Source: Streptomyces sp. ML-6 (GTDB lineage: Bacteria > Actinomycetota > Actinomycetes > Streptomycetales > Streptomycetaceae). From it: a DNA stretch of 64,000 bases. This document shows, piece after piece, positions 17,418 through 25,740 of this stretch. The stretch spans positions 682,001 through 746,000 of the forward strand of contig NZ_JAOTIK010000001.1 in assembly GCF_030116705.1 (NCBI RefSeq), given 5' to 3'. The position numbers were made by a program, and so were the translations under genes. The stretch's first letter is position 1. Every line of letters begins with the position of its first letter. The notes under the pieces were generated by a model. It worked only from the letters and a program-made list of their open reading frames with translations. It had not been told where the DNA came from and did not search any database.

Positions 17418-18580
17418 TCAGGAGGCCGTTGTCGGGGCCTCCCGCAGGGTGACGTTGACGTGGCTCTCCTGGAAGCTCTGGTCCGAGACGAGGGTCATCC
17501 GGGCCGTGGAACGGAACTCCGGCAGGGTGGTGGGGCCGCAGGAGACCATCGTGGTCCTGAGCTTGGCCGTGGTCAGGGCGAGTTCTTGCCCGCGTAGGGG
17601 ACGTAGCCGTCCACGCCCTCCTCGAAGACCAGTGCCTGGCCGCCCTGCCCGTAGCACTGCCAGTTGCGGGCCCGGTTCGAGCCCTCGCCCCAGTACTCCT
17701 TGACGAAGCCGTCACGGGTGGGCAGTTTGGCGCCGGCCGCCTGGTCGAAGCGTGCGGAGTACCGCCCCATCATGACGAAGTCGGCTCCCATCGCCAGTGC
17801 CAGGGCCACGTGGTAGTCGTGCACCAGCCCGCCGTCGGAGCAGATCGGCACGTACTCGCCGGTGCGTCCGCAGAAGGCGTCCCGGGCCGCCGCGACGTCC
17901 AGCACCGCGCTGGCCTGGCCGCGGCCGATGCCCTTCTGATCGCGGGTGATACAGATGGAGCCGCCGCCCACCCCGACCTTGACGAAGTCCGCCCCCGCCT
18001 CGGCGAGGAAGGTGAACGCCTCGCCGTCGACCACGTTGCCACCACCGACCGGGATCTCCGGGTAGTGCTTCTTCACCCAGTTCAGGGCCTGCGCCTGCCA
18101 GTCGCTGTAGCCGTCGGACGAGTCGAAGCACAACGCGTCCGCCCCCGCCTCCAGCAGGGCCGGAACGCGCTCCTGGTAGTCGTGGGTGTTGATGCCCGCG
18201 CCCACGCGGAGCCGCTTGGCGGCGTCCACGAGCTGGTTCGGGAAGCGCTTGTTGTCCGCGTAGTCGGAGCGGAACACCAGGTGCTGGAGGCGGCCCCCGT
18301 CGTCCAGCACCGGGAGGCAGTCCAGCCGTTCGTCCCACAGCCGCGCGTTGGCCTCGGAGAGCGTGATGTCGGGGCCCGCGAGGGCCAGGTCGGCGACGGC
18401 GGTCATCCGGCCGCTCACCGGTCCGTCCAGGCCGTGGCGCTGGGGGTGGAAGTCCCACGAGGTCACCAGGCCGAGCAGGCGGCCGTTCGCGGTCCCGTCG
18501 TCGGTGACCGCGGCGGTGCTGTGACCGGTGCGGCGCATGACCTCGGCCAGGAGGTCCAGGCCGTCGTCGGGGCGGACGCC
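17418..18580 (-). pseudogene. IMP dehydrogenase remnant (5' truncated, frameshifted)
   Basis: The recognisable frame runs from about 18580 down to 17573 and continues in a second frame to 17418. It carries part of the CBS pair ([13 protein letters not shown], then [10 protein letters not shown]), the TIM-barrel nucleotide site [27 protein letters not shown] and the catalytic cysteine loop [17 protein letters not shown]. The first 100 or so residues are missing at the junction with the CbiX remnant. Near 17575-17590 the frame shifts: YVPYAGK runs into a premature stop, while LALTTAKL...MVSCG continues in the next frame. The catalytic Arg of the flap (NWQRY in relatives) is Cys here (NWQCY, codon at 17654-17656). 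It resembles the bacterial IMPDH branch found in anaerobes rather than the usual actinobacterial GuaB, and is almost certainly non-functional. Confidence 0.85.
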
Positions 18581-18919
18581 GTCGTGCCGGCGGCGGCCGG
18601 TTCCACCGATCCCGCCGCCCGCACCGACACCGCGGCGATGGCGGACCTGCTCCGGCGGCGGCTCGGGCGTCCGGTCGTTCCCGCCCATCTCTGCGCGAGT
18701 TCCCCGACGCCGGCCGAGGCCGTGCGGGCGCTGCGGGCGGCGGGCCACCGGCGGGTGGCGGTGGCCCGGTACCTGATGGCCCCCGGCGATTTCGCCCGCC
18801 GCGCGGACGGCGCCGGCGGCTGTCTCGTCTCGGCCCCGCTCGGCGCGCACCCCGACGTGGCGCGGTTGGTGCTGAAACGCTTCGACGAGGCGTGCGGGGA
18901 GCCGGCCCGGTCCCTGTGA
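18581..18919 (+). pseudogene. Sirohydrochlorin chelatase (CbiX-like) C-terminal remnant
   Basis: The frame encodes about 112 residues matching the C-terminal half of CbiX/sirohydrochlorin ferrochelatase-like proteins: [51 protein letters not shown] and [18 protein letters not shown]. The N-terminal half, including the first metal-ligand histidine and any start signal, is absent. The homology begins exactly where the oppositely oriented IMP dehydrogenase remnant ends, so one deletion probably removed both 5' ends and the shared promoter region. No ribosome-binding site or plausible start precedes it. The family call rests on recognised motifs. Confidence 0.8.
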
Positions 18920-18952
18920 CGGCGGGCCGGCAGGGTTACGGGGCGGCGGGTC

Positions 18953-19573
18953 CTACTCGAATCGTGCGGGGTCGCCGGCCCCGCGGCGGACGATCTCGGG
19001 TTCGCCGGCCGAGAAGTCGATGACCGTGGTCGGCTCGGTGCCGCAGTCGCCCGAGTCCACGACGGCGTCCACCACGTGGTCGAGCCGTTCCTTGATCTCC
19101 CAGCCCTGGGTCATCGGCTCGTCCTCGTCGGGCAGGAGCAGGGTGCTGGACAGCAGCGGCTCCCCGAGTTCGGCGAGCAGTGCCTGGGCGACCACGTGGT
19201 CGGGGATCCGGACCCCGACCGTCTTCTTCTTGGGATGCATCAGCTGGCGCGGCACCTCCTTCGTCGCGGGGAGGATGAAGGTGTAACTGCCGGGCGTGGC
19301 CGCCTTGATCGCGCGGAACACGTCGTTGTCGATGTGGACGAACTGGCCGAGCTGCGCGAAGTCCTGGCAGACGAGGGTGAAGTGGTGGCGGTCGTCGAGG
19401 TTGCGGATCGATCTGATCCGGCCGATGCCGTCCCGGCTGCCGAGCCGGCATCCCAGTGCGTAGCAGGAGTCCGTGGGGTACGCGACGAGCGCGCCGGACC
19501 GGATGCTTTCGGCCACGCTGCTGATGGTGCGTCGCTGGGGGTTCACGGGGTGTACGTCGTAGTACTTCGCCAT
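18953..19573 (-). CDS. YciO/Sua5-family (L-threonylcarbamoyladenylate synthase-like) protein
   Basis: This is a 206-residue YrdC-fold protein. Typical family motifs are GALVAYPTDSCYALGC near the N-terminus, a KKK-V-R-P-like stretch (MHPKKKTVGVRIPDH), LLSSTLLLPDEDEP, and a C-terminal TVIDFSAGEPEIVRRGAGDP. The SxTxxxxG-type site and the lysines bind ATP and tRNA-modification intermediates in Sua5, where the product is threonylcarbamoyl-AMP for t6A37 of tRNA. The short form here, without a Sua5 C-terminal domain and with PTDSCYA, resembles YciO, whose activity is much weaker or different. It is soluble and not obviously linked to its neighbours. Confidence 0.88.
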   Translation of the reverse strand: MAKYYDVHPVNPQRRTISSVAESIRSGALVAYPTDSCYALGCRLGSRDGIGRIRSIRNLDDRHHFTLVCQDFAQLGQFVHIDNDVFRAIKAATPGSYTFILPATKEVPRQLMHPKKKTVGVRIPDHVVAQALLAELGEPLLSSTLLLPDEDEPMTQGWEIKERLDHVVDAVVDSGDCGTEPTTVIDFSAGEPEIVRRGAGDPARFE

Positions 19574-19660
19574 TTCACCGAGTCTAGGCCCGTTCGCGGT
19601 CCGGTCCGCCCATCGGCGGTCGCTTCGCCCGTCCGGGTGCCGTTCGCGGCGCGGCGACCC

Positions 19661-20296
19661 TCAGTCGGAGAGCGGGACGCGGAGTTCGGGCGGGAAGCCG
19701 GTCCAGCGGAGTTCCCCGGGGAGGTGCCCCGTGTCGTTGAAGAGGAGCACGGACGCGGGGCGGTCGGGCGCGTACCGGATGACGGTGAGTGCGGCGTTGG
19801 CGTGGTTGAGGCCCATCCAGCGCCATTCGGGGGCGTCGAGGGCGTCCCGGACGAACCAGCCGATGAGGAAGTTGTGGGTGACGACCAGTTCGTGGCGGGG
19901 TTCGTCGCCCTCGACGGGTCCGGTGAACCGGGCGAGGGCCTCCCTGGCCGGTCCCGGTCCGCACTCGCGTTCCTCGGCGGGGAAGCCGGACAGGCGGGCG
20001 AGCATGGAGTCGGCCCATTCCACGGGGAGTTCTTCTCGTTGCGGCAGGTGGGGGAGGTAGTCCCCGGCCGGTTCGGACGGTTGCGGAAGCACGCCGTCGA
20101 GCCGGTCGCAGATCAGCCGGGCGGTCTGTGCCGCCCGTGGGAGCGGGCCGTGGTGGACGGCCGCGAGCGGGACGTTCCGGAGCCGCTCGCCGAGCAGCAG
20201 TGCCTGCCGGCGGCCGTTGGCCGTCAGACGGCTCTCGTCCGCCGTGGCCTCGCCGTGCCGGGCGAGGTAGAGGTAGCGGGCAGCTGTTCCGGGCAT
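19661..20296 (-). CDS. Histidine phosphatase family protein
   Basis: This 211-residue protein carries the phosphoglycerate-mutase-like signature LARHGEAT (catalytic His near residue 14) and a second catalytic histidine in ELVVTHNFLIGWFVR. The arginine/glutamate pocket residues are visible in PRAAQTARLICDRL. Family members act as phosphatases on small metabolites or phosphoproteins. GGAGGA precedes the ATG at 20296 by seven bases. The longer upstream open frame is an artefact overlapping the next gene's downstream region. Confidence 0.88.
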   Translation of the reverse strand: MPGTAARYLYLARHGEATADESRLTANGRRQALLLGERLRNVPLAAVHHGPLPRAAQTARLICDRLDGVLPQPSEPAGDYLPHLPQREELPVEWADSMLARLSGFPAEERECGPGPAREALARFTGPVEGDEPRHELVVTHNFLIGWFVRDALDAPEWRWMGLNHANAALTVIRYAPDRPASVLLFNDTGHLPGELRWTGFPPELRVPLSD

Positions 20297-20469
20297 GGGC
20301 GAGTCCTCCGGCACCGTTCGCGATCTTGTGAACATCCGGACGGACGCCGGTCCGCACCACGCGGTTCCACCGCCGTCCGGGAGCCCGCCGCCGGGGCCGA
20401 GGGCGGCGGGCCCCGGCGGAGCACCGATCCGCGGGGGCCGGGCCCGTCCGTGCGCGCCGTGTGCGGGTC

Positions 20470-21339
20470 TCAGTCCCAGCGGTCCTGGTTGATGAAGCGG
20501 CTGAAGCCGCGCCAGGAGTTGGGGCCCATCACGCCGTCGATGGGTCCGGTGTAACCGTGTGCGGCGGCCAGTCGCTGGACGGCGGCCCAGGTGCGGGGGC
20601 CGGGGGCACCGTCGATGGGTCCGGTGTAGCCCCAGCCGCGCATGTTCCGCTGGAGCGCGGCGTAGGTGTGGGGGCCCGGGACACCGTCGATCGGGCCGGT
20701 GTAACCGGACTCGATCCGCAGCCAGTTCTGCGTACGTTTCCACATGACGGGACCGGGCACACCGTCCTGCTCCGTCGTCGTCTTCGGCAACCCGCCACCG
20801 CCGCCGCCCAGGTAATCCAGCGGATTGACCCGGGTACCGCCCGGGGTGATCAGGTGCCAGTGCACGTGCGGACCGGTGGAGCTTCCCGAGCCCGGGGCCC
20901 CGGCCGCGCCGCCGGAGTACCCGACGACGTCCCCCCGGCCGACCGAGGTGCCGTCGGACAGCCGGAACTCCGACAGGTGCATGTACTGCGTCCGGTACCC
21001 GTCGCCGTGGGTGATGGTCACCGTGTGCCCGCCGGTGCCGTTGTAGGGGATGTTGGTGACGACCCCGGCGCCGGCGGCCGGCAGCGCGGTGCCGACGCCC
21101 ATCGCGTAGTCGATTCCGCCCAAGGACCCGCGGTTGATGTGCTCCCACCAGCCGTCCGTCATCGGGTAGCCGCTGAACGGGTTGTAGATGTCCAGTGCCT
21201 GGGCGGGGCTTCCCGAGAACAGCACACCGCCGGCGGCCAGGCCGAATGTGGCGGCCGAGCCGCGCAGCAGCGTACGCCGGCTCATTCCGGTCTGCGACCG
21301 ATCCTTCCGACCGTCATCGGATCCACGACTTCCGCACAC
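20470..21339 (-). CDS. Tat-exported M23 peptidase with three peptidoglycan-binding-like repeats
   Basis: This is a protein of about 289 residues. A twin-arginine signal (SRRTLLRGSAATFGLAAGG, then SPAQA) suggests Tat export. The LytM/M23 domain (about 55-175) includes GGIDYAMG, HGDGYRTQYMHLSEF and the zinc motif HVHWH. The C-terminal part has three copies of a roughly 38-residue repeat with the core YTGPIDGxxGPxTW (starting near 207, 245 and 270), of the kind that binds peptidoglycan. The likely role is cell-wall endopeptidase. GTG 21339 has AAGGGAG upstream; ATG 18 codons later (MSRRT) is the alternative. A partial inverted copy of its 3' end lies just upstream (21470-21601). Confidence 0.9.
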   Translation of the reverse strand: MCGSRGSDDGRKDRSQTGMSRRTLLRGSAATFGLAAGGVLFSGSPAQALDIYNPFSGYPMTDGWWEHINRGSLGGIDYAMGVGTALPAAGAGVVTNIPYNGTGGHTVTITHGDGYRTQYMHLSEFRLSDGTSVGRGDVVGYSGGAAGAPGSGSSTGPHVHWHLITPGGTRVNPLDYLGGGGGGLPKTTTEQDGVPGPVMWKRTQNWLRIESGYTGPIDGVPGPHTYAALQRNMRGWGYTGPIDGAPGPRTWAAVQRLAAAHGYTGPIDGVMGPNSWRGFSRFINQDRWD

Positions 21340-21469
21340 ATCAACTCCCTTGATTTCACTGCGACTTGACTCGTCCTGACGGGCGGAGCCACGGTAGCCT
21401 ACGCGCATAGATTTTGATAGGAACATGACATTCTGCGGTCATGAAACCCGCCCCCGGAGGAGACATGCG

Positions 21470-21601
21470 CAGAACCGGCTGCGGATCGAGTCCGGCCGCA
21501 CCGGACCCATCGACGGCGTGATGGGCCCCGACTCCTGGCGCGGCTCCAGCCGCTTCATCAACCAGGACCGCATGAGACCGAGACCCATGCCGAGGGCATG
21601 A
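21470..21601 (+). pseudogene. Inverted remnant of the M23 gene's peptidoglycan-binding repeat
   Basis: The 43 codons read QNRLRIESGRTGPIDGVMGP, then DSWRGSSRFINQDR, before a short extra tail and a stop. These match QNWLRIESGYTGPIDG (first repeat) and VMGPNSWRGFSRFINQDR (last repeat) of the M23 peptidase encoded on the opposite strand nearby. There is no start codon in frame at the beginning, so it is a duplicated, internally deleted 3' fragment in inverted orientation. A perfect palindrome or terminator follows directly. Confidence 0.8.
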
Positions 21602-21602
21602 G

Positions 21603-21636
21603 AAATCCCCGGACCGCAATTGCGGTCCGGGGATTT
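21603..21636. terminator. Perfect 34-base palindrome with T-run (terminator or operator)
   Basis: AAATCCCCGGACCGCAA (21603-21619) is followed directly by its exact complement TTGCGGTCCGGGGATTT (21620-21636) and another T. AT-flanked GC stems with a T-run are classical intrinsic terminators and are uncommon in Streptomyces. It follows the duplicated M23 fragment and overlaps a possible -35 element for the downstream helicase gene, so an operator role is also possible. Confidence 0.75.
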
Positions 21637-21649
21637 TCCCGGGTATATT
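21620..21649 (+). promoter_or_regulatory. Possible promoter of HelD-type gene
   Basis: TTGCGG (21620-21625) and TATATT (21644-21649) are 18 bases apart. The -35 lies in the right arm of the 34-base palindrome. Transcription would start near 21656, giving a leader of about 70 bases that contains a small CCCCA/TGGGG stem at 21678-21690. It is inferred from consensus only. Confidence 0.4.
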
Positions 21650-21726
21650 GAGTGTTTCTGTGTGCCCACAGAAAAAGCCCCACAATGGGGGTCACTAAGA
21701 AACAGCGTATCCGACAGGGAGCCATT

Positions 21727-23961
21727 TTGTCAAATCGGGAAAGCACCGAATTGCAGAAGGAACAGGAATTCGTCGACCGGCTCCACGACCGCGTCGACGT
21801 CCTGCGCGGGATCACCGCCCAGGGCGTCGAGGACGCGCTGACACCGGTGGGGAACGGCTTGCAGGCCCGTCTCGAACGCGATGTGCTCGTCGCCGAACGT
21901 TCAGGTCTGCTGGCCGCCCTGAACGCGGTGGACGGCTCGCTGTGTTTCGGCCGCATCGATTTCCGCGACGGCACCGCGCGCCATATCGGCCGGGTCGGAA
22001 TCCGCGAGGACGACGCCGAACGCACTCCGCTGCTGATCGACTGGCGCGCACCGGTCGCCCGGCCCTTCTATCTCGCCACCGGTCACACGCCCATGGGATT
22101 GCGCCGGCGCCGGCACATCACCTCCAGGAACCGCACCGTCACCGAACTGCACGACGAGATCCTCGACCTCCGGGACCGGGAACGCACCGGCTTCGAGGAC
22201 CCGAGCGGCGACGCCGTGCTGCTCGCCGCCGTGAACTCCGCCCGCACCGGCCGCATGGGCGACATCGTGCGGACCATCCAGGCGGAGCAGGACCGCATCA
22301 TCCGCGCCCCGCACCGCGGGGTCCTCGTCGTCGAGGGCGGCCCCGGCACCGGAAAGACGGCGGTGGCGCTGCACCGGGCGGCCTTCCTGCTGTACGAGCA
22401 CCGCGAGCTGCTCGCCCGGCGCGCCGTCCTGATCGTGGGCCCCAACCCCGCCTTCCTGCACTACATCGGCGAGGTGCTGCCCGCCCTCGGCGAGACCGGC
22501 GTCCTGCTCGCCACGCAGGCCGAACTCTTCCCCGGGGTGCGCGCCGACGGCACCGACACGCCCCGCGCCGCCGCGGTCAAGGGCGGGGCGGGGATGGCCC
22601 GGGCGCTCGCCCTCGCCGTCCGCGACCGGCAGCGACTGCCCGAACCCGGCGCGCCGCTGGTCGTCCCGCACGACGACGGGGACCTCGTGCTCGACCGGGA
22701 GACCGCCCGCGAGGCCCGGCAGGCGGCCCGGGACACCCGGCTGCCGCACAACCTCGCCCGCCCGCACTTCGCCTTCCGGATCATCGACGCCCTCACCGCG
22801 CAGCTCGCCGAGCGGATCGGCGCCGACCCGTACGGCGGTCCCAACTTCCTCGGCCCCGACGACATCGCCCAGCTCGGCAAGGGGGTCGCGGCCAGCCGGG
22901 AGGTGCACTCCGTCATCGAGGAGCTGTGGCCGGCCCTCACCCCGGAGGGGTTCCTCGCCGACTACCTGTCCGATCCCGTGCACATCCCGGACGAGGACGC
23001 CGGAGCCGTCCGGCGCACACCCGGCGACGGGGCGTGGACCCCCGCGGACGTTCCGCTGCTCGACGAGGCGGCGGAGCTCCTCGGGGTCGACGACAGCGCC
23101 GAACGGGCCGCCGCCGAGGCCGAGCGCCAGGAGCGGATCGCGTACGCGCAGGGCGTGCTGGAGCTTTCGCGGGGTTCGGAGACGTACGAGTTCGAGGACG
23201 AGGAGTCCGAGGTCCTCGCCGCCCACGACATCGTCGACGCCGAGCGGATGGCGGAGCGGCACGAGGAGGCCGACCACCGCAGTGCGGCCGAACGCGCCGC
23301 CGCGGACCGGTCCTGGGCGTTCGGACACATCATCGTCGACGAGGCGCAGGAGCTGTCGCCGATGATGTGGCGGCTGCTGATGCGCCGTTCGCCGACCCGT
23401 TCGATGACCCTGGTCGGCGACCCGGCGCAGACCTCCGAGGAGGCCGGCGTCGGTTCGTGGGAGAAGATCCTGGAACCGTACGTCGGTGACCGCTTCGAGC
23501 ACGTCCGGCTCGGGGTCAACTACCGCACGCCCGCCGAGATCATGGAGCTGGCCGCCGGGGTCGTACGGGCAGAGCACCCCGACTTCCGGCCGCCCGGCTC
23601 GGTGCGGTCCACCGGCGAGGCGCCGTGGACCCGGCACGCCGGGGAGGACCTGGCGGGTGCCGTGGCACGGGCTGCCGCGGAGCTGACGCCCGGGGAGGGG
23701 CGCCTCGCGGTGATCGCGCCGCGGGAGCTCCACGAGGAGATCGCGGCCCCGCTGGACGGGATCACGGCCGGGGCCGAGCCGGATCTGACCCGGCCGGTGG
23801 TACTGCTCGGCCCGCGCCAGGCCAAGGGGCTCGAATTCGACCACGTGCTGGTCGTGGAGCCCGCCCGATTCGGGACCAGCGACCTGTACGTGGCCCTGAC
23901 CCGCGCCACCCAGCGCCTGGGCATCGTCCACCGGGAGGAGCTGCCCGGGGCGCTGCGCTGA
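21727..23961 (+). CDS. HelD-family superfamily 1 ATPase (RNA polymerase recycling/helicase-like)
   Basis: The product is about 744 residues. Its N-terminus is a coiled coil (ELQKEQEFVDRLHDRVDVLRG), as in HelD proteins, which insert it into the RNA polymerase secondary channel. Walker A is EGGPGTGKTAVALH (about 204-217), Walker B IIVDEAQELSPMMW, motif III LVGDPAQT, motif IV LGVNYRTPAEI and motif VI VALTRATQRLGI. UvrD-like helicases with this layout in actinobacteria remove stalled or rifampicin-bound polymerase; HelR is the resistance-conferring member in Streptomyces, but I cannot separate HelR from other HelD forms here. TTG 21727 has AGGGAG five to six bases upstream; ATG 21685 is possible. 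Confidence 0.85.
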   Translation: MSNRESTELQKEQEFVDRLHDRVDVLRGITAQGVEDALTPVGNGLQARLERDVLVAERSGLLAALNAVDGSLCFGRIDFRDGTARHIGRVGIREDDAERTPLLIDWRAPVARPFYLATGHTPMGLRRRRHITSRNRTVTELHDEILDLRDRERTGFEDPSGDAVLLAAVNSARTGRMGDIVRTIQAEQDRIIRAPHRGVLVVEGGPGTGKTAVALHRAAFLLYEHRELLARRAVLIVGPNPAFLHYIGEVLPALGETGVLLATQAELFPGVRADGTDTPRAAAVKGGAGMARALALAVRDRQRLPEPGAPLVVPHDDGDLVLDRETAREARQAARDTRLPHNLARPHFAFRIIDALTAQLAERIGADPYGGPNFLGPDDIAQLGKGVAASREVHSVIEELWPALTPEGFLADYLSDPVHIPDEDAGAVRRTPGDGAWTPADVPLLDEAAELLGVDDSAERAAAEAERQERIAYAQGVLELSRGSETYEFEDEESEVLAAHDIVDAERMAERHEEADHRSAAERAAADRSWAFGHIIVDEAQELSPMMWRLLMRRSPTRSMTLVGDPAQTSEEAGVGSWEKILEPYVGDRFEHVRLGVNYRTPAEIMELAAGVVRAEHPDFRPPGSVRSTGEAPWTRHAGEDLAGAVARAAAELTPGEGRLAVIAPRELHEEIAAPLDGITAGAEPDLTRPVVLLGPRQAKGLEFDHVLVVEPARFGTSDLYVALTRATQRLGIVHREELPGALR

Positions 23962-24068
23962 CGGGAGCGGGGAGGGGAAGGGAAACCGCATCCCGGGCGA
24001 GAGACGTGGGGCGGGAAACGGTGTAATCGCGTCGACAGCGTCTGTCGGGCCCGGCAGAGTGGCCGACC

Positions 24069-24809
24069 ATGACGAGCAGTGAGATGTGGACCCGTGCGAC
24101 CGCCGACCGCTACGACGCCGAGGAGAAGGAGATGTCCTCGGCCGCCGTTCTCGGACCGACCCTCGACTTCCTCGCCGAACTCGCCGGGGACGGCCGGGCG
24201 TTGGAGTTCGCCATCGGAACCGGACGGGTGGGCGTCCCGCTTCGGGAACGCGGTGTGCCCGTGGTGGGCATCGAACTGTCCGAGCACATGGCCGCGGTCC
24301 TGCGGCGCAAGGTCGACGAGGACACGCTCCCGGTCGCCATCGGGGACATGGCCACCACCACCGTGCCCGGCGAGTTCGCCCTGGTCTACCTCGTCTACAA
24401 CACCATCACGAACCTGCTCACGCAGGACGAGCAGGTCGAGTGCTTCCGCAACGCCGGGCGCCATCTGGCGCCCGGCGGCCGTTTCGTCATCGAGCTGGGC
24501 GTGCCGCCGTTGCGGTTCCTGCCGCCCGGACAGGTCGCGGTGCCGTTCGACGTCTCCGAGCACCATCTCGGCTTCGACACCTTCGACCTGGTCGAGCAGA
24601 TCCTCCTCTCGCACCACCTCACCCGTGACGGCGACGACGACCGCTACCGCCGCGACGTCTCCCGGCACCGGTACGCGTGGCCGGCGGAGCTCGACCTGAT
24701 GGCCCGGCTCGCGGGGCTCGAACCGGAGCGGCGCGTCGCGGACTGGGACGGGGCGCCGTTCACCCAGGACTCCACGAAGCACGTCTCCGTGTGGCGCAAG
24801 CCGGTCTGA
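24069..24809 (+). CDS. Class I SAM-dependent methyltransferase
   Basis: This is a 246-residue Rossmann-fold methyltransferase. Motif I is ALEFAIGTGRVGVPL (a variant of E/DxGxGxG), followed by the acidic ribose contact GIELSEHMAAVL, the DMATTTV motif II region, and LAPGGRFVIELG (motif III). It belongs to the broad methyltransferase 25 group, with an extended N-terminal cap (TRATADRYDAEEKEM). The substrate is unknown. The gene stands alone with about 100 bases on each side, and there is no clear operon partner. Confidence 0.88.
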   Translation: MTSSEMWTRATADRYDAEEKEMSSAAVLGPTLDFLAELAGDGRALEFAIGTGRVGVPLRERGVPVVGIELSEHMAAVLRRKVDEDTLPVAIGDMATTTVPGEFALVYLVYNTITNLLTQDEQVECFRNAGRHLAPGGRFVIELGVPPLRFLPPGQVAVPFDVSEHHLGFDTFDLVEQILLSHHLTRDGDDDRYRRDVSRHRYAWPAELDLMARLAGLEPERRVADWDGAPFTQDSTKHVSVWRKPV

Positions 24810-24924
24810 GCCTCCCCTCCCGGCCCCGCCCGCCGACCGGACATGAGGACGCCGGGCCCGGTCCGGCAGGACCGGGCACCGCGACCGGTCCGGTGGTCGC
24901 ACCCGCACGGTACGGTCGCCTCTC

Positions 24925-25740
24925 ATGGCATCACTTCAGGCATGGGGGCCGGGGCCCGGGAGAGATCTGCGGGTGGGCGACGTCGTCAGGATCTCGTGCC
25001 CGTTCACCAAGGCCCTGGTCGCGGAGGGGTGGCGGCCGGACGGAGAGGTGACCCTCCGGTGGCCCTGGTGGTCGCCCGACCCGGACTGCTCGTGGTTCCG
25101 CTGGAACGGCGCGGTGGTCGTCGACGGCGGTACGGGGCCGGACGCGGGGGGCCGGGGGCTGTTCCGCACCGACCCGGCACCTCACCTGCTCACCACCGGC
25201 GACACGTGCCGCGTCGGCATCCCTCCGACCCTCGTCCACGTCATCGACGTCGCCCACTACGACCCGCCCCAGGAGACCGGCCGGCTGCCGCGCCCCAGCC
25301 GGCTGGTGGTCGTCCTGCCCGCGGGCCGCTCGTACGACTCCCGCCTGGAAGAACAGGGGGAGAGCTTCGACCCCGACGACGACATCCCGGTCTCCTTCGC
25401 TCCGGTCCTCCGCCCGTACGCCTTCCTGGAACCCGGTGACGAGGTCGCCGACAGCACCGGCCGGGCCTGGCGCTTCGACGGCCCGTGGGACTGGTGCCCC
25501 TTCGACGGCGCCGGGCCCCACGAACCCGTCTGGCCCCTCGTCCTGCTCACCCGCCGCGCCTGTGCCGACGTGACAGCCGCGGGAGCGGAAGCCGCCGTCG
25601 CCGGGGCGACCCGTACCGGCTCCCACCGAAAGGAAATCGCCCGCTGGAGCGCCGCCGCGCAGGCGGAACCCCCGTCTTCCCGGTGTCATGAAGAGTGGCG
25701 CGAAGTCGCCGGGCCTGCCGCCGGTCCGTTCGCCCCGTAA
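24925..25740 (+). CDS. Hypothetical protein, tryptophan-rich N-terminal domain
   Basis: This 271-residue soluble protein belongs to no family I can name. The N-terminal half begins with a short beta domain (DLRVGDVVRISCPF) and a WPWWSPDPDCSWFRWNG stretch, and the middle has DPPQETGRLPRPSRLVVVLPAGRSYDSRLEEQGE. A second DEVADSTGRAWRFDGPWDW element repeats the beta/Trp style. The C-terminal part is rich in Ala and Arg. The codon pattern is coding-like and regular. There are no membrane segments or signal peptide. It is upstream of the large intergenic region before the synthase genes. Confidence 0.7.
   Translation: MASLQAWGPGPGRDLRVGDVVRISCPFTKALVAEGWRPDGEVTLRWPWWSPDPDCSWFRWNGAVVVDGGTGPDAGGRGLFRTDPAPHLLTTGDTCRVGIPPTLVHVIDVAHYDPPQETGRLPRPSRLVVVLPAGRSYDSRLEEQGESFDPDDDIPVSFAPVLRPYAFLEPGDEVADSTGRAWRFDGPWDWCPFDGAGPHEPVWPLVLLTRRACADVTAAGAEAAVAGATRTGSHRKEIARWSAAAQAEPPSSRCHEEWREVAGPAAGPFAP

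Noticed and set aside
21678..21690. Rifamycin-associated element upstream of the HelD-type gene
   Set aside because: The small CCCCA/TGGGG stem is in a similar position, but does not match the published element as I remember it.
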